Assembly: GCA_019912965.1 (NCBI GenBank)
Contig: JAIOHM010000216.1
Coordinates: 1-38,605 of the forward strand
From: Anaerolineae bacterium
Lineage (GTDB): Bacteria > Chloroflexota > Anaerolineae > Aggregatilineales > Phototrophicaceae
Direction: 5' to 3'
DNA: 38,605 nt
The notes below the pieces were generated by a model, which worked only from the letters and a program-made list of their open reading frames with translations, was not told the origin of the DNA and ran no database searches. The position numbers and the translations under genes are program-made. Below are positions 24,020 to 31,943 of the stretch, in pieces (the stretch's first letter is position 1; each line of letters begins with the position of its first letter).

Positions 24020-24442
24020 ATGACAGCGGCAATCCCTGAAGCATTTCTGGATTTATTCAAAAAGCGTGCTTTCGCTCACTTTGCGACCATCATGGCGGAT
24101 GGTACACCACAGGTTACGCCTGTCTGGGTCGATTTTGACGGTGAATATGTGCTGGTTAATTCCAGAGTCGGGCGGACGAAAAATCGCAATGTGCAAGACC
24201 GGCCTGCGGTTGCCATCGAGATCAGCGACCCGGAAAATCCCTATCGCTATTTGATGATACGCGGAACAGTTGTCGCTGTCGAAACAATGCCTGATGACAC
24301 GCATATCGACTCGCTGGCAAAGCGCTATCTGGGGTTAGATCGTTATCCTTGGGGGCAGCCGGGGGAAGTGCGGCAAATTTTCAAAATCCGTCCGGATCAT
24401 GTCGTGGCGCGGGTCGTCGTTCCCGATCCTGATAATCCGTAA
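24020..24442 (+). CDS. PPOX-class flavin/F420-dependent oxidoreductase
   Basis: A 140-residue split-barrel protein of the pyridoxamine-5'-phosphate-oxidase-like (PPOX) class. Typical words are FAHFATIMADGTPQVTPVWVDFDG (first two strands), NSRVGRTKNRNVQDRPAVAI (cofactor phosphate and dimer contacts) and the final strand RIFKIRP-like QIFKIRPDHV. Short proteins of this form use F420 or FMN; F420 use is common in Chloroflexota and Actinobacteria, but the cofactor cannot be fixed by eye. AAGGAGG lies 5 bases before the ATG, the strongest ribosome site in the window. It converges with rsmG (7 bases between). Confidence 0.88.
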   Translation: MTAAIPEAFLDLFKKRAFAHFATIMADGTPQVTPVWVDFDGEYVLVNSRVGRTKNRNVQDRPAVAIEISDPENPYRYLMIRGTVVAVETMPDDTHIDSLAKRYLGLDRYPWGQPGEVRQIFKIRPDHVVARVVVPDPDNP

Positions 24443-24449
24443 AGCGAAA

Positions 24450-25163
24450 CTAAACCAGCGGTTTTTGGGTAGGTGTGCCCGGTTTGCGGGGATAGGCCGA
24501 AGGAGTCGGCGCGATTTTTTCGATCACCACCAGAAAGTGAGATTCAGTTACCCCCGGCAGTTCAACCGGAATAATCTCGTTCACCCGCCCGCCCAGCAGG
24601 GATAGCGCCCGTTTTGCGGCGGTTGCCTCAGCTTCAGCGGTTATGCCTTTCATGGCAATGCACTTGCCACCCACCCGCGCCAGTGGCAGCATATATTCAA
24701 CCAGACTCGGCAAACGCGCGACCGAACGCGCCAACACCAGATCATAAGCTGCGCGTCTACCCTGCATGTGTCCGGCTTCTTCGGCACGGGCATGAAGGGC
24801 ATCTATATTCTTCAGCCCCAATGTTTGTGCCACATGCGCCAGAAATGTCACTTTTTTGCCGGTCGCTTCCATCAATGTGACATGCATATCCGGGAAAGCA
24901 ATCGCCAGCGGCAGGCCGGGGAAACCCGCACCCGTACCCACATCAATCGCCCGCTGTTTGGGGTATGGACGAATGGCCTTCACCACCGACAGCGAATCCA
25001 GAAAATGACGCACCTGTACCGCATCCGGTTCGGTGATCGCCGTCAGATTGACGCGCGCGTTCCAATCCAGCAGTTCACGCCCGTAAGCCTCAAACTGCGC
25101 GGCTTGTTCTGGCATCAGTTTGATCTGAAAATAATCCGCCGCTTGTTCAATCAGCGTTGCCAT
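24450..25163 (-). CDS. rsmG: 16S rRNA (guanine527-N7)-methyltransferase RsmG
   Basis: A 237-residue SAM-dependent enzyme that methylates N7 of G527 in 16S rRNA; loss in other bacteria gives low-level streptomycin resistance. The family signature NLTAITEPDAVQVRHFLDSL (39-58) and motif I AIDVGTGAGFPGLPLAI (72-88) are both present, and length is normal. The region after about 180 is followed by a Pro/Lys-rich tail (PTPSAYPRKPGTPTQKPLV) slightly longer than usual. It stands alone, not next to gidA/parA as in many bacteria. No clear Shine-Dalgarno; heptad repeats lie just upstream (25173-25200). Confidence 0.93.
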   Translation of the reverse strand: MATLIEQAADYFQIKLMPEQAAQFEAYGRELLDWNARVNLTAITEPDAVQVRHFLDSLSVVKAIRPYPKQRAIDVGTGAGFPGLPLAIAFPDMHVTLMEATGKKVTFLAHVAQTLGLKNIDALHARAEEAGHMQGRRAAYDLVLARSVARLPSLVEYMLPLARVGGKCIAMKGITAEAEATAAKRALSLLGGRVNEIIPVELPGVTESHFLVVIEKIAPTPSAYPRKPGTPTQKPLV

Positions 25164-25172
25164 AAATCAAGT

Positions 25173-25200
25173 GATGAGTAATGAGTAACGAGCGATGAGT
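25173..25200. repeat. Degenerate 7-bp array upstream of rsmG (island B)
   Basis: Four heptads: GATGAGT, AATGAGT, AACGAGC, GATGAGT. A weaker, inverted partner may lie at 25222-25239 (ACATTCATCATTG words). It sits 10 bases upstream of the rsmG start codon, within its leader or promoter. Confidence 0.5.
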
Positions 25201-25328
25201 AAAATCAAAAGCGCAAACAAACATTCATCATTGTTTTCACAGCCTGATAAACAGATGGTATCAGGTAATCTTACGCCAATTACGAACCGTTGATGAACCC
25301 TGCGCTAACCTCAAATTGACTCTGCAAG

Positions 25329-25356
25329 GTAGGGGCGTAACATGTTACACCCCTAC
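25329..25356. repeat. 28-bp near-perfect palindrome (REP-like)
   Basis: GTAGGGGCGTAACA (25329-25342) and TGTTACACCCCTAC (25343-25356) are inverted copies with one mismatch and no spacer. It lies 13 bases after the stop of the minus-strand gene at 25369. There is no T-run. The form GTAGGGGCGNNN...NNNCGCCCCTAC is a typical dispersed intergenic palindrome; a half-like copy (GTAGGGACGCAAT) is at about 3562. Confidence 0.6.
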
Positions 25357-25368
25357 GGTATATCCTAT

Positions 25369-26376
25369 TTAACGAACGCTGTACATCAAACTCGCGTCGG
25401 TCACATTGATGCCAAACGGATTCGGTTCAATGTTGAAGGTACAAGTGCTAAACACGGTCTCGGTCGGTGTGCCGGGGCCGTAATCATCAAAGCCGTCATT
25501 GATGGCCTGTTTCCAGCTCAGTTTGAATTCGACACCATAACCGCCGGGACGTAACTTGCCAATATTAGCCGTATAGAACACCCAGAAATTCTGGGTACGC
25601 TGCTGAATGGTGCTGACCTGCACTTCCACCAGCGGTGCGCGGTTGAGTGTCACATCATACTGCGCCTGCGCGATGTGATCCTGTACCAACTGCTCGGTCT
25701 TGGCGAACCATGACCAGAAAATCACGATATTATCGCTGTCATACAGCAAACCCGGTGCAGCCCCCGGCAGCGATTGGTCGCATTCTGCGAACAACACACC
25801 CGGAGTCGCCGAACGCCCAACCAGCAGCGTTGTGCGCGCACCGATTACCACAATCGGTTCAGGGGTAGCATTGGCGCTGGGGTTAATCACACCGCCAAAT
25901 GGCGAGAGGATATTGCTGCCGCCAGTAGTAGTGACGGTTGTGGTTGTGCCTGACCCGGCATCCACACTTGTGCCTAATGGATTTTGAGCATTGTTGCAGC
26001 CATCGTTCAAATCATCCACCACAAACGTATCGCCAGTGACGCTGTTGGAATTGGTTTCGCGGGCGATAAAAACCTTCGCGCTGCCAATGGCACCAACTGC
26101 AACTGTGCCGCCTGTATAGCTGATGTTCTCACTGAAGGCATAGGCCGCATCGACCTGCACCTGCCGCAAGCCGCTTAAAGGTGTGCCGGTCGCGCCTGAA
26201 CCGGAAAATAGCTGGTAATACACATCATAGCCAGCATCCATATTGCCCGTAAAATTAACGACTGCCTGCGTATCGCAGATCACAACAAAGATTTGCACAT
26301 TCGACTCGGCCAGACTAACGCCTGTGCCCAGCGCAAAAATCATTATCAATAGCAGTACCGGGATGATTTTTTTCAT
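25369..26376 (-). CDS. Secreted protein of unknown function
   Basis: I do not recognise the family. The 335-residue product has a signal peptide (KKIIPVLLLIMIFALGTGVSLA, about 1-23). A first domain (24-135, beta-rich, two Cys) follows, then a Gly/Thr/Ser linker with PSANATPEP (about 150-175). A second domain (180-330) contains LLVGRSATPGVLFAECD, FWSWFAKTEQLVQDHI, FWVFYTANIGKLRPG and a final Cys near TVFSTCTF. The start at 26376 is set by AGAGGAG 4-6 bases upstream; the eight codons before it are not needed. The tryptophan-rich second domain suggests ligand or polymer binding, but this is a guess. Monocistronic. Confidence 0.78.
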   Translation of the reverse strand: MKKIIPVLLLIMIFALGTGVSLAESNVQIFVVICDTQAVVNFTGNMDAGYDVYYQLFSGSGATGTPLSGLRQVQVDAAYAFSENISYTGGTVAVGAIGSAKVFIARETNSNSVTGDTFVVDDLNDGCNNAQNPLGTSVDAGSGTTTTVTTTGGSNILSPFGGVINPSANATPEPIVVIGARTTLLVGRSATPGVLFAECDQSLPGAAPGLLYDSDNIVIFWSWFAKTEQLVQDHIAQAQYDVTLNRAPLVEVQVSTIQQRTQNFWVFYTANIGKLRPGGYGVEFKLSWKQAINDGFDDYGPGTPTETVFSTCTFNIEPNPFGINVTDASLMYSVR

Positions 26377-26588
26377 CTCGACTCCTCTTACGTAGACCAT
26401 TTCTATGCGACAAGCCTACGATCATACCGCAAAATCCCACAAATCTCAGCCCTGATTTACACAGCGTTGGTCAAGCGTCAGATAGGAAATTCGTCCACAA
26501 AGATTTATTCTCGCCGTTTTATGCAAGCCAATTCTGGCTTACAATTGCCCGCGATTCAGCCAAACTGCAAGCAAGGACACAACCGCAT

Positions 26589-27668
26589 ATGACCCCAAAA
26601 ACCATCGTCGTCCTAAAGGGCGACCAGACTGGACAAGAACTGCTGGACGAGGCGCTGCGCGTCATCGACCCCGCTGTCACCCGCTGCGATGTCACTTTTG
26701 AAACATTCGATCTCTCGCTGGAAAATCGCCGCGCGACCAAAAACGGCGTCGTCAAGGACGCTGCTGAACGCATCAAGGAAACCGGGCTGGGCATCAAAGC
26801 AGCCACCATTACACCACCCAATACCGGAGATGTGGGCAGCCCGAATGCCCTCCTGCGTGAATGGGTCAATGGGCAGGTGATTTTGCGCGTCGGACGCCGC
26901 ATCCCATCTGTGCGTCCGCTGGCAAATGTGTACGCGCCCATCGCGGTTGTGCGTATGGCGGTGGATGGCGAATACAACGCTAAAGAATGGCGCGAGGGCG
27001 AAGGGCTGGACGAAATGGCCTACAGCACCCGCAAATTGTCCCGCCGCATCTGCCGCGCGGTGGCAGAATTCACCTTCCGCTATGCCAAACGCAATAATGC
27101 CAAAGTCTTCGGTGGCCCAAAATACACCGTCAGCCCGGTTTATGAAGGCATGTTCAAAGAAGAACTGGATGATGCCGCCGCACGTTTCCCGGATGTACCC
27201 TACGATCCACAGTTGATTGACGCGGCTTACGCCCTGCTGCTGGAAACCAGCGGCGAATCGCTGGTTATCCCAGCGTTGAACCGTGATGGCGATAATCTGA
27301 GCGATCTAGTGCTGAAGATGTTCGGCACGATTGCCGGGGCTGAATCCGTCATCCTGAGCTTTGACGAAAATTTCGATGTCAAAGTGGCGCTGACCGAAGC
27401 CCCACATGGCACAGCCCCCGGTTTACAGGGCAAAAATCTGGCTAACCCGCTGGCGATGATTCTGGCAGGGGCGGCGGTACTGCGTTACACCCGCACTGAT
27501 GAAGGCGCCCGCGCCAGCCGTGCCATTTACGAAGCCGCACTCGAATCGGTACAAGGTGGCAACCGCACGATTGATCTGGGCGGTTCGACCCACACCACCG
27601 AATTCACCGACGAAGTTATTCGCCGGGTACAGTCCAAGCTGGAAGTCTGGGACACGATGGGGCAGTAA
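26589..27668 (+). CDS. Divergent isocitrate/isopropylmalate dehydrogenase family protein
   Basis: A 359-residue member of the beta-decarboxylating dehydrogenase superfamily. GDQTGQEL (11-18) is the usual first motif. NRDGDNLSDL (231-240) carries the metal aspartates (235, 239), and APHGTAPGLQGKNLANPLAMIL (271-292) is the NAD(P)-binding loop. The substrate region differs: where known enzymes read REnTEG-Y, this protein has VRMAVDGEYNAKEW (121-134), and the Lys-containing helix reads KVFGGPKYTVS (172-182). Hence neither isocitrate, isopropylmalate nor homoisocitrate can be assigned, and catalytic activity is not certain. AAGGA lies 11 bases before the ATG. The cupin gene begins 2 bases after the stop. 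Confidence 0.82.
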   Translation: MTPKTIVVLKGDQTGQELLDEALRVIDPAVTRCDVTFETFDLSLENRRATKNGVVKDAAERIKETGLGIKAATITPPNTGDVGSPNALLREWVNGQVILRVGRRIPSVRPLANVYAPIAVVRMAVDGEYNAKEWREGEGLDEMAYSTRKLSRRICRAVAEFTFRYAKRNNAKVFGGPKYTVSPVYEGMFKEELDDAAARFPDVPYDPQLIDAAYALLLETSGESLVIPALNRDGDNLSDLVLKMFGTIAGAESVILSFDENFDVKVALTEAPHGTAPGLQGKNLANPLAMILAGAAVLRYTRTDEGARASRAIYEAALESVQGGNRTIDLGGSTHTTEFTDEVIRRVQSKLEVWDTMGQ

Positions 27669-27670
27669 CC

Positions 27671-28138
27671 ATGCGCCTGATTACGCAGCAGCTTCTTGAT
27701 GACCTGATGAATCAGGCCGCACAATCCGAACGCGGACGTGTTCCGTATCGTTTTCACGAACATGCCGACCCAGTACAGCGCATGTTGAATGCCATCGTAC
27801 CCGGCAGCTACATCACACCGCACAAGCACGAAAACCCGGATAAGGTCGAACTGATTTCGATTCTGGCAGGTCGAGCCGCCGTACTGCATTTCAGCGATAC
27901 AGGCGCAGTGCTGGATATACATGTATTAACAACTGATGGCCCGGTGCGTGGTGTGGATATTCCACCGCGCACCTACCATAACTTCGTGGCACTCACGCCC
28001 TGTGTAGTGCTGGAAATTATTCAGGGGCCATACCACCCGGATACCCACAAACAGTTCGCAACGTGGGCACCCAAAGAAGGTTCCCCGGAATGCACCGCTT
28101 ACCTCCAGAATCTGGAAGCGCAGATTAGCGTTTTCTAA
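27671..28138 (+). CDS. WbuC-like cupin-fold metalloprotein
   Basis: A 155-residue single-domain cupin. The metal-binding motif is PHKHENPDKVELISILAG (50-67) with His51, His53 and Glu60; the second motif has the IPPRTYHNFVALTP segment with a further His. The flanking FHEHADPVQRMLNAIVPGSYI is characteristic of the WbuC family, often found in O-antigen or sugar clusters, with unknown reaction. It starts 2 bases after the dehydrogenase-like gene, so the two are co-transcribed and may act on the same metabolite. Confidence 0.85.
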   Translation: MRLITQQLLDDLMNQAAQSERGRVPYRFHEHADPVQRMLNAIVPGSYITPHKHENPDKVELISILAGRAAVLHFSDTGAVLDIHVLTTDGPVRGVDIPPRTYHNFVALTPCVVLEIIQGPYHPDTHKQFATWAPKEGSPECTAYLQNLEAQISVF

Positions 28139-28149
28139 CAAAAACCATT

Positions 28150-28231
28150 GGTTGCGCCGCAAACAACGGGCACAGTCCTTTGCAGTATGTAAAAAACTTA
28201 TAATGATAGGTTTTTTTTAGGCGCAACCTAT
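28150..28231 (+). promoter_or_regulatory. Overlapping inverted repeats upstream of the surface-protein gene
   Basis: GGTTGCGCC (28150-28158) is perfectly complementary to GGCGCAACC (28220-28228). ATAGGTT (28206-28212) is complementary to AACCTAT (28225-28231). The two pairings exclude each other. TATAAT words at 28199-28204 and 28231-28236 may be -10 sites, so it is unclear whether the pairing occurs in RNA or only in DNA. Confidence 0.35.
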
Positions 28232-28322
28232 ATAATCTTCATGAATGCAAATTTCGTACATTTTGGGCATGGTTAATTTCATATATTTACTCATAGTGTC
28301 CAGAAGCTTGAGGGGAGAAGAG

Positions 28323-30131
28323 ATGAATTTTCGGAACAGGCATTTGCGGATATTCATAGTGGTCAGCCTGCTCGTCGGCCTGATGACTGTCGCCACACCT
28401 GTATTAGCAGATTGCACGGTCACACCGAATGCCTCTGGTGGCAACGATTGGGACTGCACCAACCTGACCACTGGGGTTATCAATGGAACATTGAAAAACG
28501 ACTCCATCATTAATCACGGCAATTTCCCCGGATACATCTGGAGTGGCGGCTTTAGCAGCAGCTCTACCCAGCAAGACACGATCATCAACAACGGTACGTT
28601 GGGCGATGGCGAAGTCAACCCAGAAACCGGCGACGACGATGATGGCCTTTGGGGCAGCGCCGGGAACGATCTGATTATCAACAATGGTGTCATTAATGGC
28701 GGTGTCGCTGGCGCTATGTTTGGCGACGGCTTGCTGGCCTACGCCATTGACTACGACACAATTATCAACAATGGCATCAGCAATGGCGATATGATGGGCG
28801 ACCTCCAAACACGCGGTCATGACACCCTGATCGTCAACGGAACGGTCAATGGCACCGTCTATGGCGATGTGGCCCCGGCTTTGGCGGGTTACTCGCCGCC
28901 CGCGATGCAAAATGTGGGTGGCAACGACATCATCATCCTCAAAGACAATGCAATCGTTACCGGTTGGCTGGATGGCAATATCGGCAATGACATTGTGCGT
29001 TTTGAATTTAACGCTGCCAGCCAAGCCGAACTCAACAGCCTGACTGCCTTGATTAACAATGCGACCACTCCCACCGGATCGATCACTTTCCGTGGGCGGC
29101 TGTACCGTTGGCGCAACATCGATACCCTGCAAAATACCAGCACCTATTCACCTGCTGGAACACCGACGCCAACCAACACACCCACCAATACGCCAACCAA
29201 TACACCGACCAACACGCCGACCAATACCTTTACACCCACCAACACGCCAACCAATACACCGACCAACACACCCACCAATACGCCAACCAATACGTTGACG
29301 CCAACGGAAACCCTGACACCAACCAATACCTTTACGCCGACCAACACGTTGACGCCGACCAATACCTTTACGCCAACCAACACGCCAACCAACACGCCGA
29401 CGTTCACACCAACCAATACGCCGACGAATACGCCAACCAACACACCGACCAACACACCCACCAATACGTTGACGCCCAGCAACACACCGACCAATACACC
29501 AACCAACACACCGACGAATACGCCGACGAACACGCCAACCAATACGCCGACCAACACACCCACCAATACACCGATCCCGCCAACCAGCGGCACGGTTACG
29601 GTACAGATCAATAACGGCAATGACGATGTGAACGAAGATGGCACCAACGGCTATGTTCCCAATTTCGTCGGAATGTGGTTTGGTACGGGTGGCAATCCCG
29701 GCCACAGCTATGCAGGTCTGCGCTTCAACAATATCGCCATTCCGCAGGGTGCAACCATCACCTCGGCACGGTTGGAGATTTTCTCGGCCAATGCGAATCA
29801 GTGGATTTCCATGAGCTTTGAAGTTGCAGGCGAAGCCGCTAACAACAGTTTGGCCTTCTCCAGCAGCAGCAAACCGTCACAGCGTCCACTGACCGTTGCC
29901 CGCGCTAACCACTCCACCAATCAGCAGTGGATTGCCAACACCTGGTACACCCTGCAAGAAATCCAGGGTGTGGTACAGGAAATCGTTAGCCGTCCGGGCT
30001 GGCAAAGCGGTAACAGCATGGCCTTCGTCCTGCGTGGAACGGGTGCAGGCGCTCATGCCCGCAAGTACGCATGGGGCTACGAGGCCAATCCAGCCAACAC
30101 CGTCCGTTTGGTGATTAGCTACACCCTCTAA
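28323..30131 (+). CDS. Secreted surface protein: NNG-repeat region, TNTP linker, DNRLRE-like domain
   Basis: A 602-residue exported protein. The signal peptide is about 1-29 (ends TPVLA). Residues 30-275 carry repeated short strands with INNG, VNGT and ND words (for example DLIINNGVINGG, DTIINNGISNG), suggesting a beta-helix or beta-solenoid. Residues 279-418 are an almost pure Thr-Asn-Thr-Pro linker, encoded by a 12-bp minisatellite. Residues 425-602 look like a DNRLRE/CBM-type beta-sandwich: SYAGLRFNNIAIPQGATITSARLEIF is the diagnostic segment. The start at 28323 follows GAGGGGAGAAG; upstream in-frame codons are not needed. Likely an adhesive or carbohydrate-binding cell-surface protein. 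Two hairpins follow the stop. Confidence 0.82.
   Translation: MNFRNRHLRIFIVVSLLVGLMTVATPVLADCTVTPNASGGNDWDCTNLTTGVINGTLKNDSIINHGNFPGYIWSGGFSSSSTQQDTIINNGTLGDGEVNPETGDDDDGLWGSAGNDLIINNGVINGGVAGAMFGDGLLAYAIDYDTIINNGISNGDMMGDLQTRGHDTLIVNGTVNGTVYGDVAPALAGYSPPAMQNVGGNDIIILKDNAIVTGWLDGNIGNDIVRFEFNAASQAELNSLTALINNATTPTGSITFRGRLYRWRNIDTLQNTSTYSPAGTPTPTNTPTNTPTNTPTNTPTNTFTPTNTPTNTPTNTPTNTPTNTLTPTETLTPTNTFTPTNTLTPTNTFTPTNTPTNTPTFTPTNTPTNTPTNTPTNTPTNTLTPSNTPTNTPTNTPTNTPTNTPTNTPTNTPTNTPIPPTSGTVTVQINNGNDDVNEDGTNGYVPNFVGMWFGTGGNPGHSYAGLRFNNIAIPQGATITSARLEIFSANANQWISMSFEVAGEAANNSLAFSSSSKPSQRPLTVARANHSTNQQWIANTWYTLQEIQGVVQEIVSRPGWQSGNSMAFVLRGTGAGAHARKYAWGYEANPANTVRLVISYTL
29158..29577 (+). repeat. 12-bp minisatellite encoding Thr-Asn-Thr-Pro
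   Basis: About 35 consecutive units of the form ACN-AAY-ACN-CCN, in frame with the surface-protein gene (residues about 279-418). Third positions vary, and a few units are altered (TFTP, TLTP, TETL, PSNTP). This indicates an old array under selection for the peptide rather than a recent expansion. Confidence 0.9.
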
Positions 30132-30138
30132 ACAATCA

Positions 30139-30160
30139 AGGGGCGGGTTTCCTCGCCCCT
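30139..30160 (+). terminator. Hairpin after the surface-protein gene
   Basis: AGGGGCG (30139-30145) and CGCCCCT (30154-30160) form a 7-bp stem with an 8-base loop, 8 bases past the stop. Followed by GCTTC, without a T-run. Confidence 0.5.
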
Positions 30161-30176
30161 GCTTCATCGGTACAAT

Positions 30177-30211
30177 CAGAAGGGTGACTCAGCAAATGAG
30201 CCGCCCTTCTG
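30177..30211 (+). terminator. Second hairpin, likely terminator
   Basis: CAGAAGGG (30177-30184) and CCCTTCTG (30204-30211) are perfect 8-bp arms; an inner CTC/GAG pair extends the stem. CATTATTTAC follows, a moderate T-rich tail. Confidence 0.5.
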
Positions 30212-30236
30212 CATTATTTACAGAAAGCAGCCACCC

Positions 30237-31103
30237 ATGACTGATTTCGACACTTTCTACGCCAATGTTCCCCCTGAACAACGTGACCTGCTGCGTCAGT
30301 TCCGGCAAACCCATCCTTCCAAACAGGCTGTCATTAATGGCACAAGCTGGGAGTATATTGCTTGTGGTCAGGGTGCTGATGCGATTCTGTGGCTGGTGGG
30401 TGGTTTGCGTGTGGCTGATGCTGCCTACCGTTCGATTCCGCTGATGGAAGACGCCTTCCGCATTATCGCACCCACCTACCCGCCGCTGACCACCATGAAC
30501 GACCTGTGCGATGGATTAGCCGGATTGCTGGATGCCGAGGATATTCCAAGGGTGCATATTTTAGCGGGGTCATTCGGCGGAATGGTCGCGCAGGCTTTTG
30601 TCCGTCGCCATCCAAAGCGAGTGAACAGTCTGGTACTTTCCACCACTGCCGCACTGGATGCGGAAGCCGCCGAACGTTATCACCAGCAGGCCGCCATGAT
30701 CGCCGCTGCTCCGCCGGATGTAGTCGCGCAGGTTTCCAAAACCAACTTTATCAAAATGATCGATCCGCCAGAAACCGAACGTGCCTTCTGGACAGCTTAT
30801 GTAGATGAGCTTTTTACCCAGCGCCTCGGCAAAGACGATCTTTTAAGCACCATCACCTGCCTGCTGGACTTTGCCGAAAATCATCCCCTGACGCCGGATG
30901 ATCTCAAAGACTGGCCGGGGCGCGTCCTCATCATCGAATCCGCTGATGATGCCACCTTCGATGCGGCGGCACGCGCTCACCTGAAAGCGCTTTATCCCAC
31001 AGCCCGGATACACACCTTCGAAGCAGGCGGTCATTCCCCCGCTACTACCCGACGAAGCGAGTATTTCGCGCTGGTGCGGGACTTCATGCTGGCATACCAA
31101 TAA
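30237..31103 (+). CDS. Alpha/beta hydrolase
   Basis: A 288-residue cytoplasmic alpha/beta-hydrolase-fold protein. The oxyanion strand is WLVGGLR (52-58), where HG is replaced by GG. The nucleophile elbow is AGSFGG (110-115, Ser112). The acid is Asp237 or Asp238 in ESADDATF, and the base is His266 in AGGHSP. A cap region lies between about 140 and 220. It resembles the esterase/lyase-like hydrolases related to MenH and BioH by layout, without a specific substrate signature. The ribosome-binding site is weak. Unrelated in sequence detail to the hydrolase at 916-2037. Confidence 0.87.
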   Translation: MTDFDTFYANVPPEQRDLLRQFRQTHPSKQAVINGTSWEYIACGQGADAILWLVGGLRVADAAYRSIPLMEDAFRIIAPTYPPLTTMNDLCDGLAGLLDAEDIPRVHILAGSFGGMVAQAFVRRHPKRVNSLVLSTTAALDAEAAERYHQQAAMIAAAPPDVVAQVSKTNFIKMIDPPETERAFWTAYVDELFTQRLGKDDLLSTITCLLDFAENHPLTPDDLKDWPGRVLIIESADDATFDAAARAHLKALYPTARIHTFEAGGHSPATTRRSEYFALVRDFMLAYQ

Positions 31104-31260
31104 TGTAATGTTAGGGAAAATTTAGTATCCCCCTCTATAATCTAATTCATACCTGCGTTAAACTATTTTCTAACCTGAAAGTCATATGCTTTCGCACAAT
31201 CAATGTGTCATAGAATAATATGTACCCGCCCGGTATGTGTTGGTTCGATATAGAGTAGAG

Positions 31261-31938
31261 ATGATTTCCACAATGAATAACCTGGATGCGATGCTCCAGC
31301 GTGCTGTCCAATGTGCCCGCGCCGGATTATTGCAGGAAGCCCGGCAATTGGTTTGGCAGGTGGTCTCCACCGAACCGCACCATGAACAGGCTTGGTCACT
31401 GCTGGCCTACGTCGCCCAAACGGTGGAAGAACGCCGTGCTGCCCTCTGGAAAATCCTGTCCTTCAATCCCAATCACCCCAAAGCACGTCAGGCATTTTTG
31501 CGCTCGATGGATGAAGGCTTTATTCAGCAGGCTGCCCAAAAAGGAATCTTCATCAGCTACGCCCACGCTGACCAACTCTTCGTCCTTGAACTGGCAAATG
31601 ATCTCCGGTTGCTCGGTGTCGATGTCTGGCTGGATATTCTGGACATGTCCGAAGAAAGCGACTGGAACGAAGCCATTGAGGAAGCCCTCAAACGCTGCGG
31701 CTTGATGCTGGTCGTGGCCTCGCCCGCCGCCCTACGTGCCGACAATGTAATGACCGAAGTCCGCCGCTTCATGGACTCTGGCAAAATTGTACTGCCTGTC
31801 CAATCCCAACCTACTGATCTGACGGCCATCGGCTTATGGAATCCATCTGTCGATTTCACCACTGATTATGGCAGCGGATTACAGGATTTGGTGCGTGTGC
31901 TGGGTGTACCAGAACCTGCATATCACGGACGCGCATAA
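31261..31938 (+). CDS. TPR-like repeat - TIR domain protein
   Basis: A 225-residue cytoplasmic protein. Residues 5-80 are helical repeats: MLQRAVQCARAGLLQEARQL, then HHEQAWSLLAYV, then LWKILSFNPNHPKARQAF, a TPR-like pattern common in Chloroflexota. Residues 95-215 are a TIR domain: GIFISYAHADQLF (95-107), VDVWLDIL and the SPAALRADNVMTEV segment, with Glu166 at the position of the NADase glutamate. Family knowledge: bacterial TIR proteins can degrade NAD or make cyclic ADP-ribose signals in defence, or act as adaptors. No defence partner gene is adjacent. Start is ATG 31261 or 31273; neither has a strong ribosome site. A TATAAT at 31136-31141 may belong to its promoter. Confidence 0.85.
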   Translation: MISTMNNLDAMLQRAVQCARAGLLQEARQLVWQVVSTEPHHEQAWSLLAYVAQTVEERRAALWKILSFNPNHPKARQAFLRSMDEGFIQQAAQKGIFISYAHADQLFVLELANDLRLLGVDVWLDILDMSEESDWNEAIEEALKRCGLMLVVASPAALRADNVMTEVRRFMDSGKIVLPVQSQPTDLTAIGLWNPSVDFTTDYGSGLQDLVRVLGVPEPAYHGRA

Positions 31939-31943
31939 CCCCC

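Noticed and set aside
29144..29705. Long minus-strand frames opposite the TNTP array (Val/Gly/Leu and Arg/Cys-rich)
   Set aside because: They are by-products of the 12-bp repeat read on the other strand.
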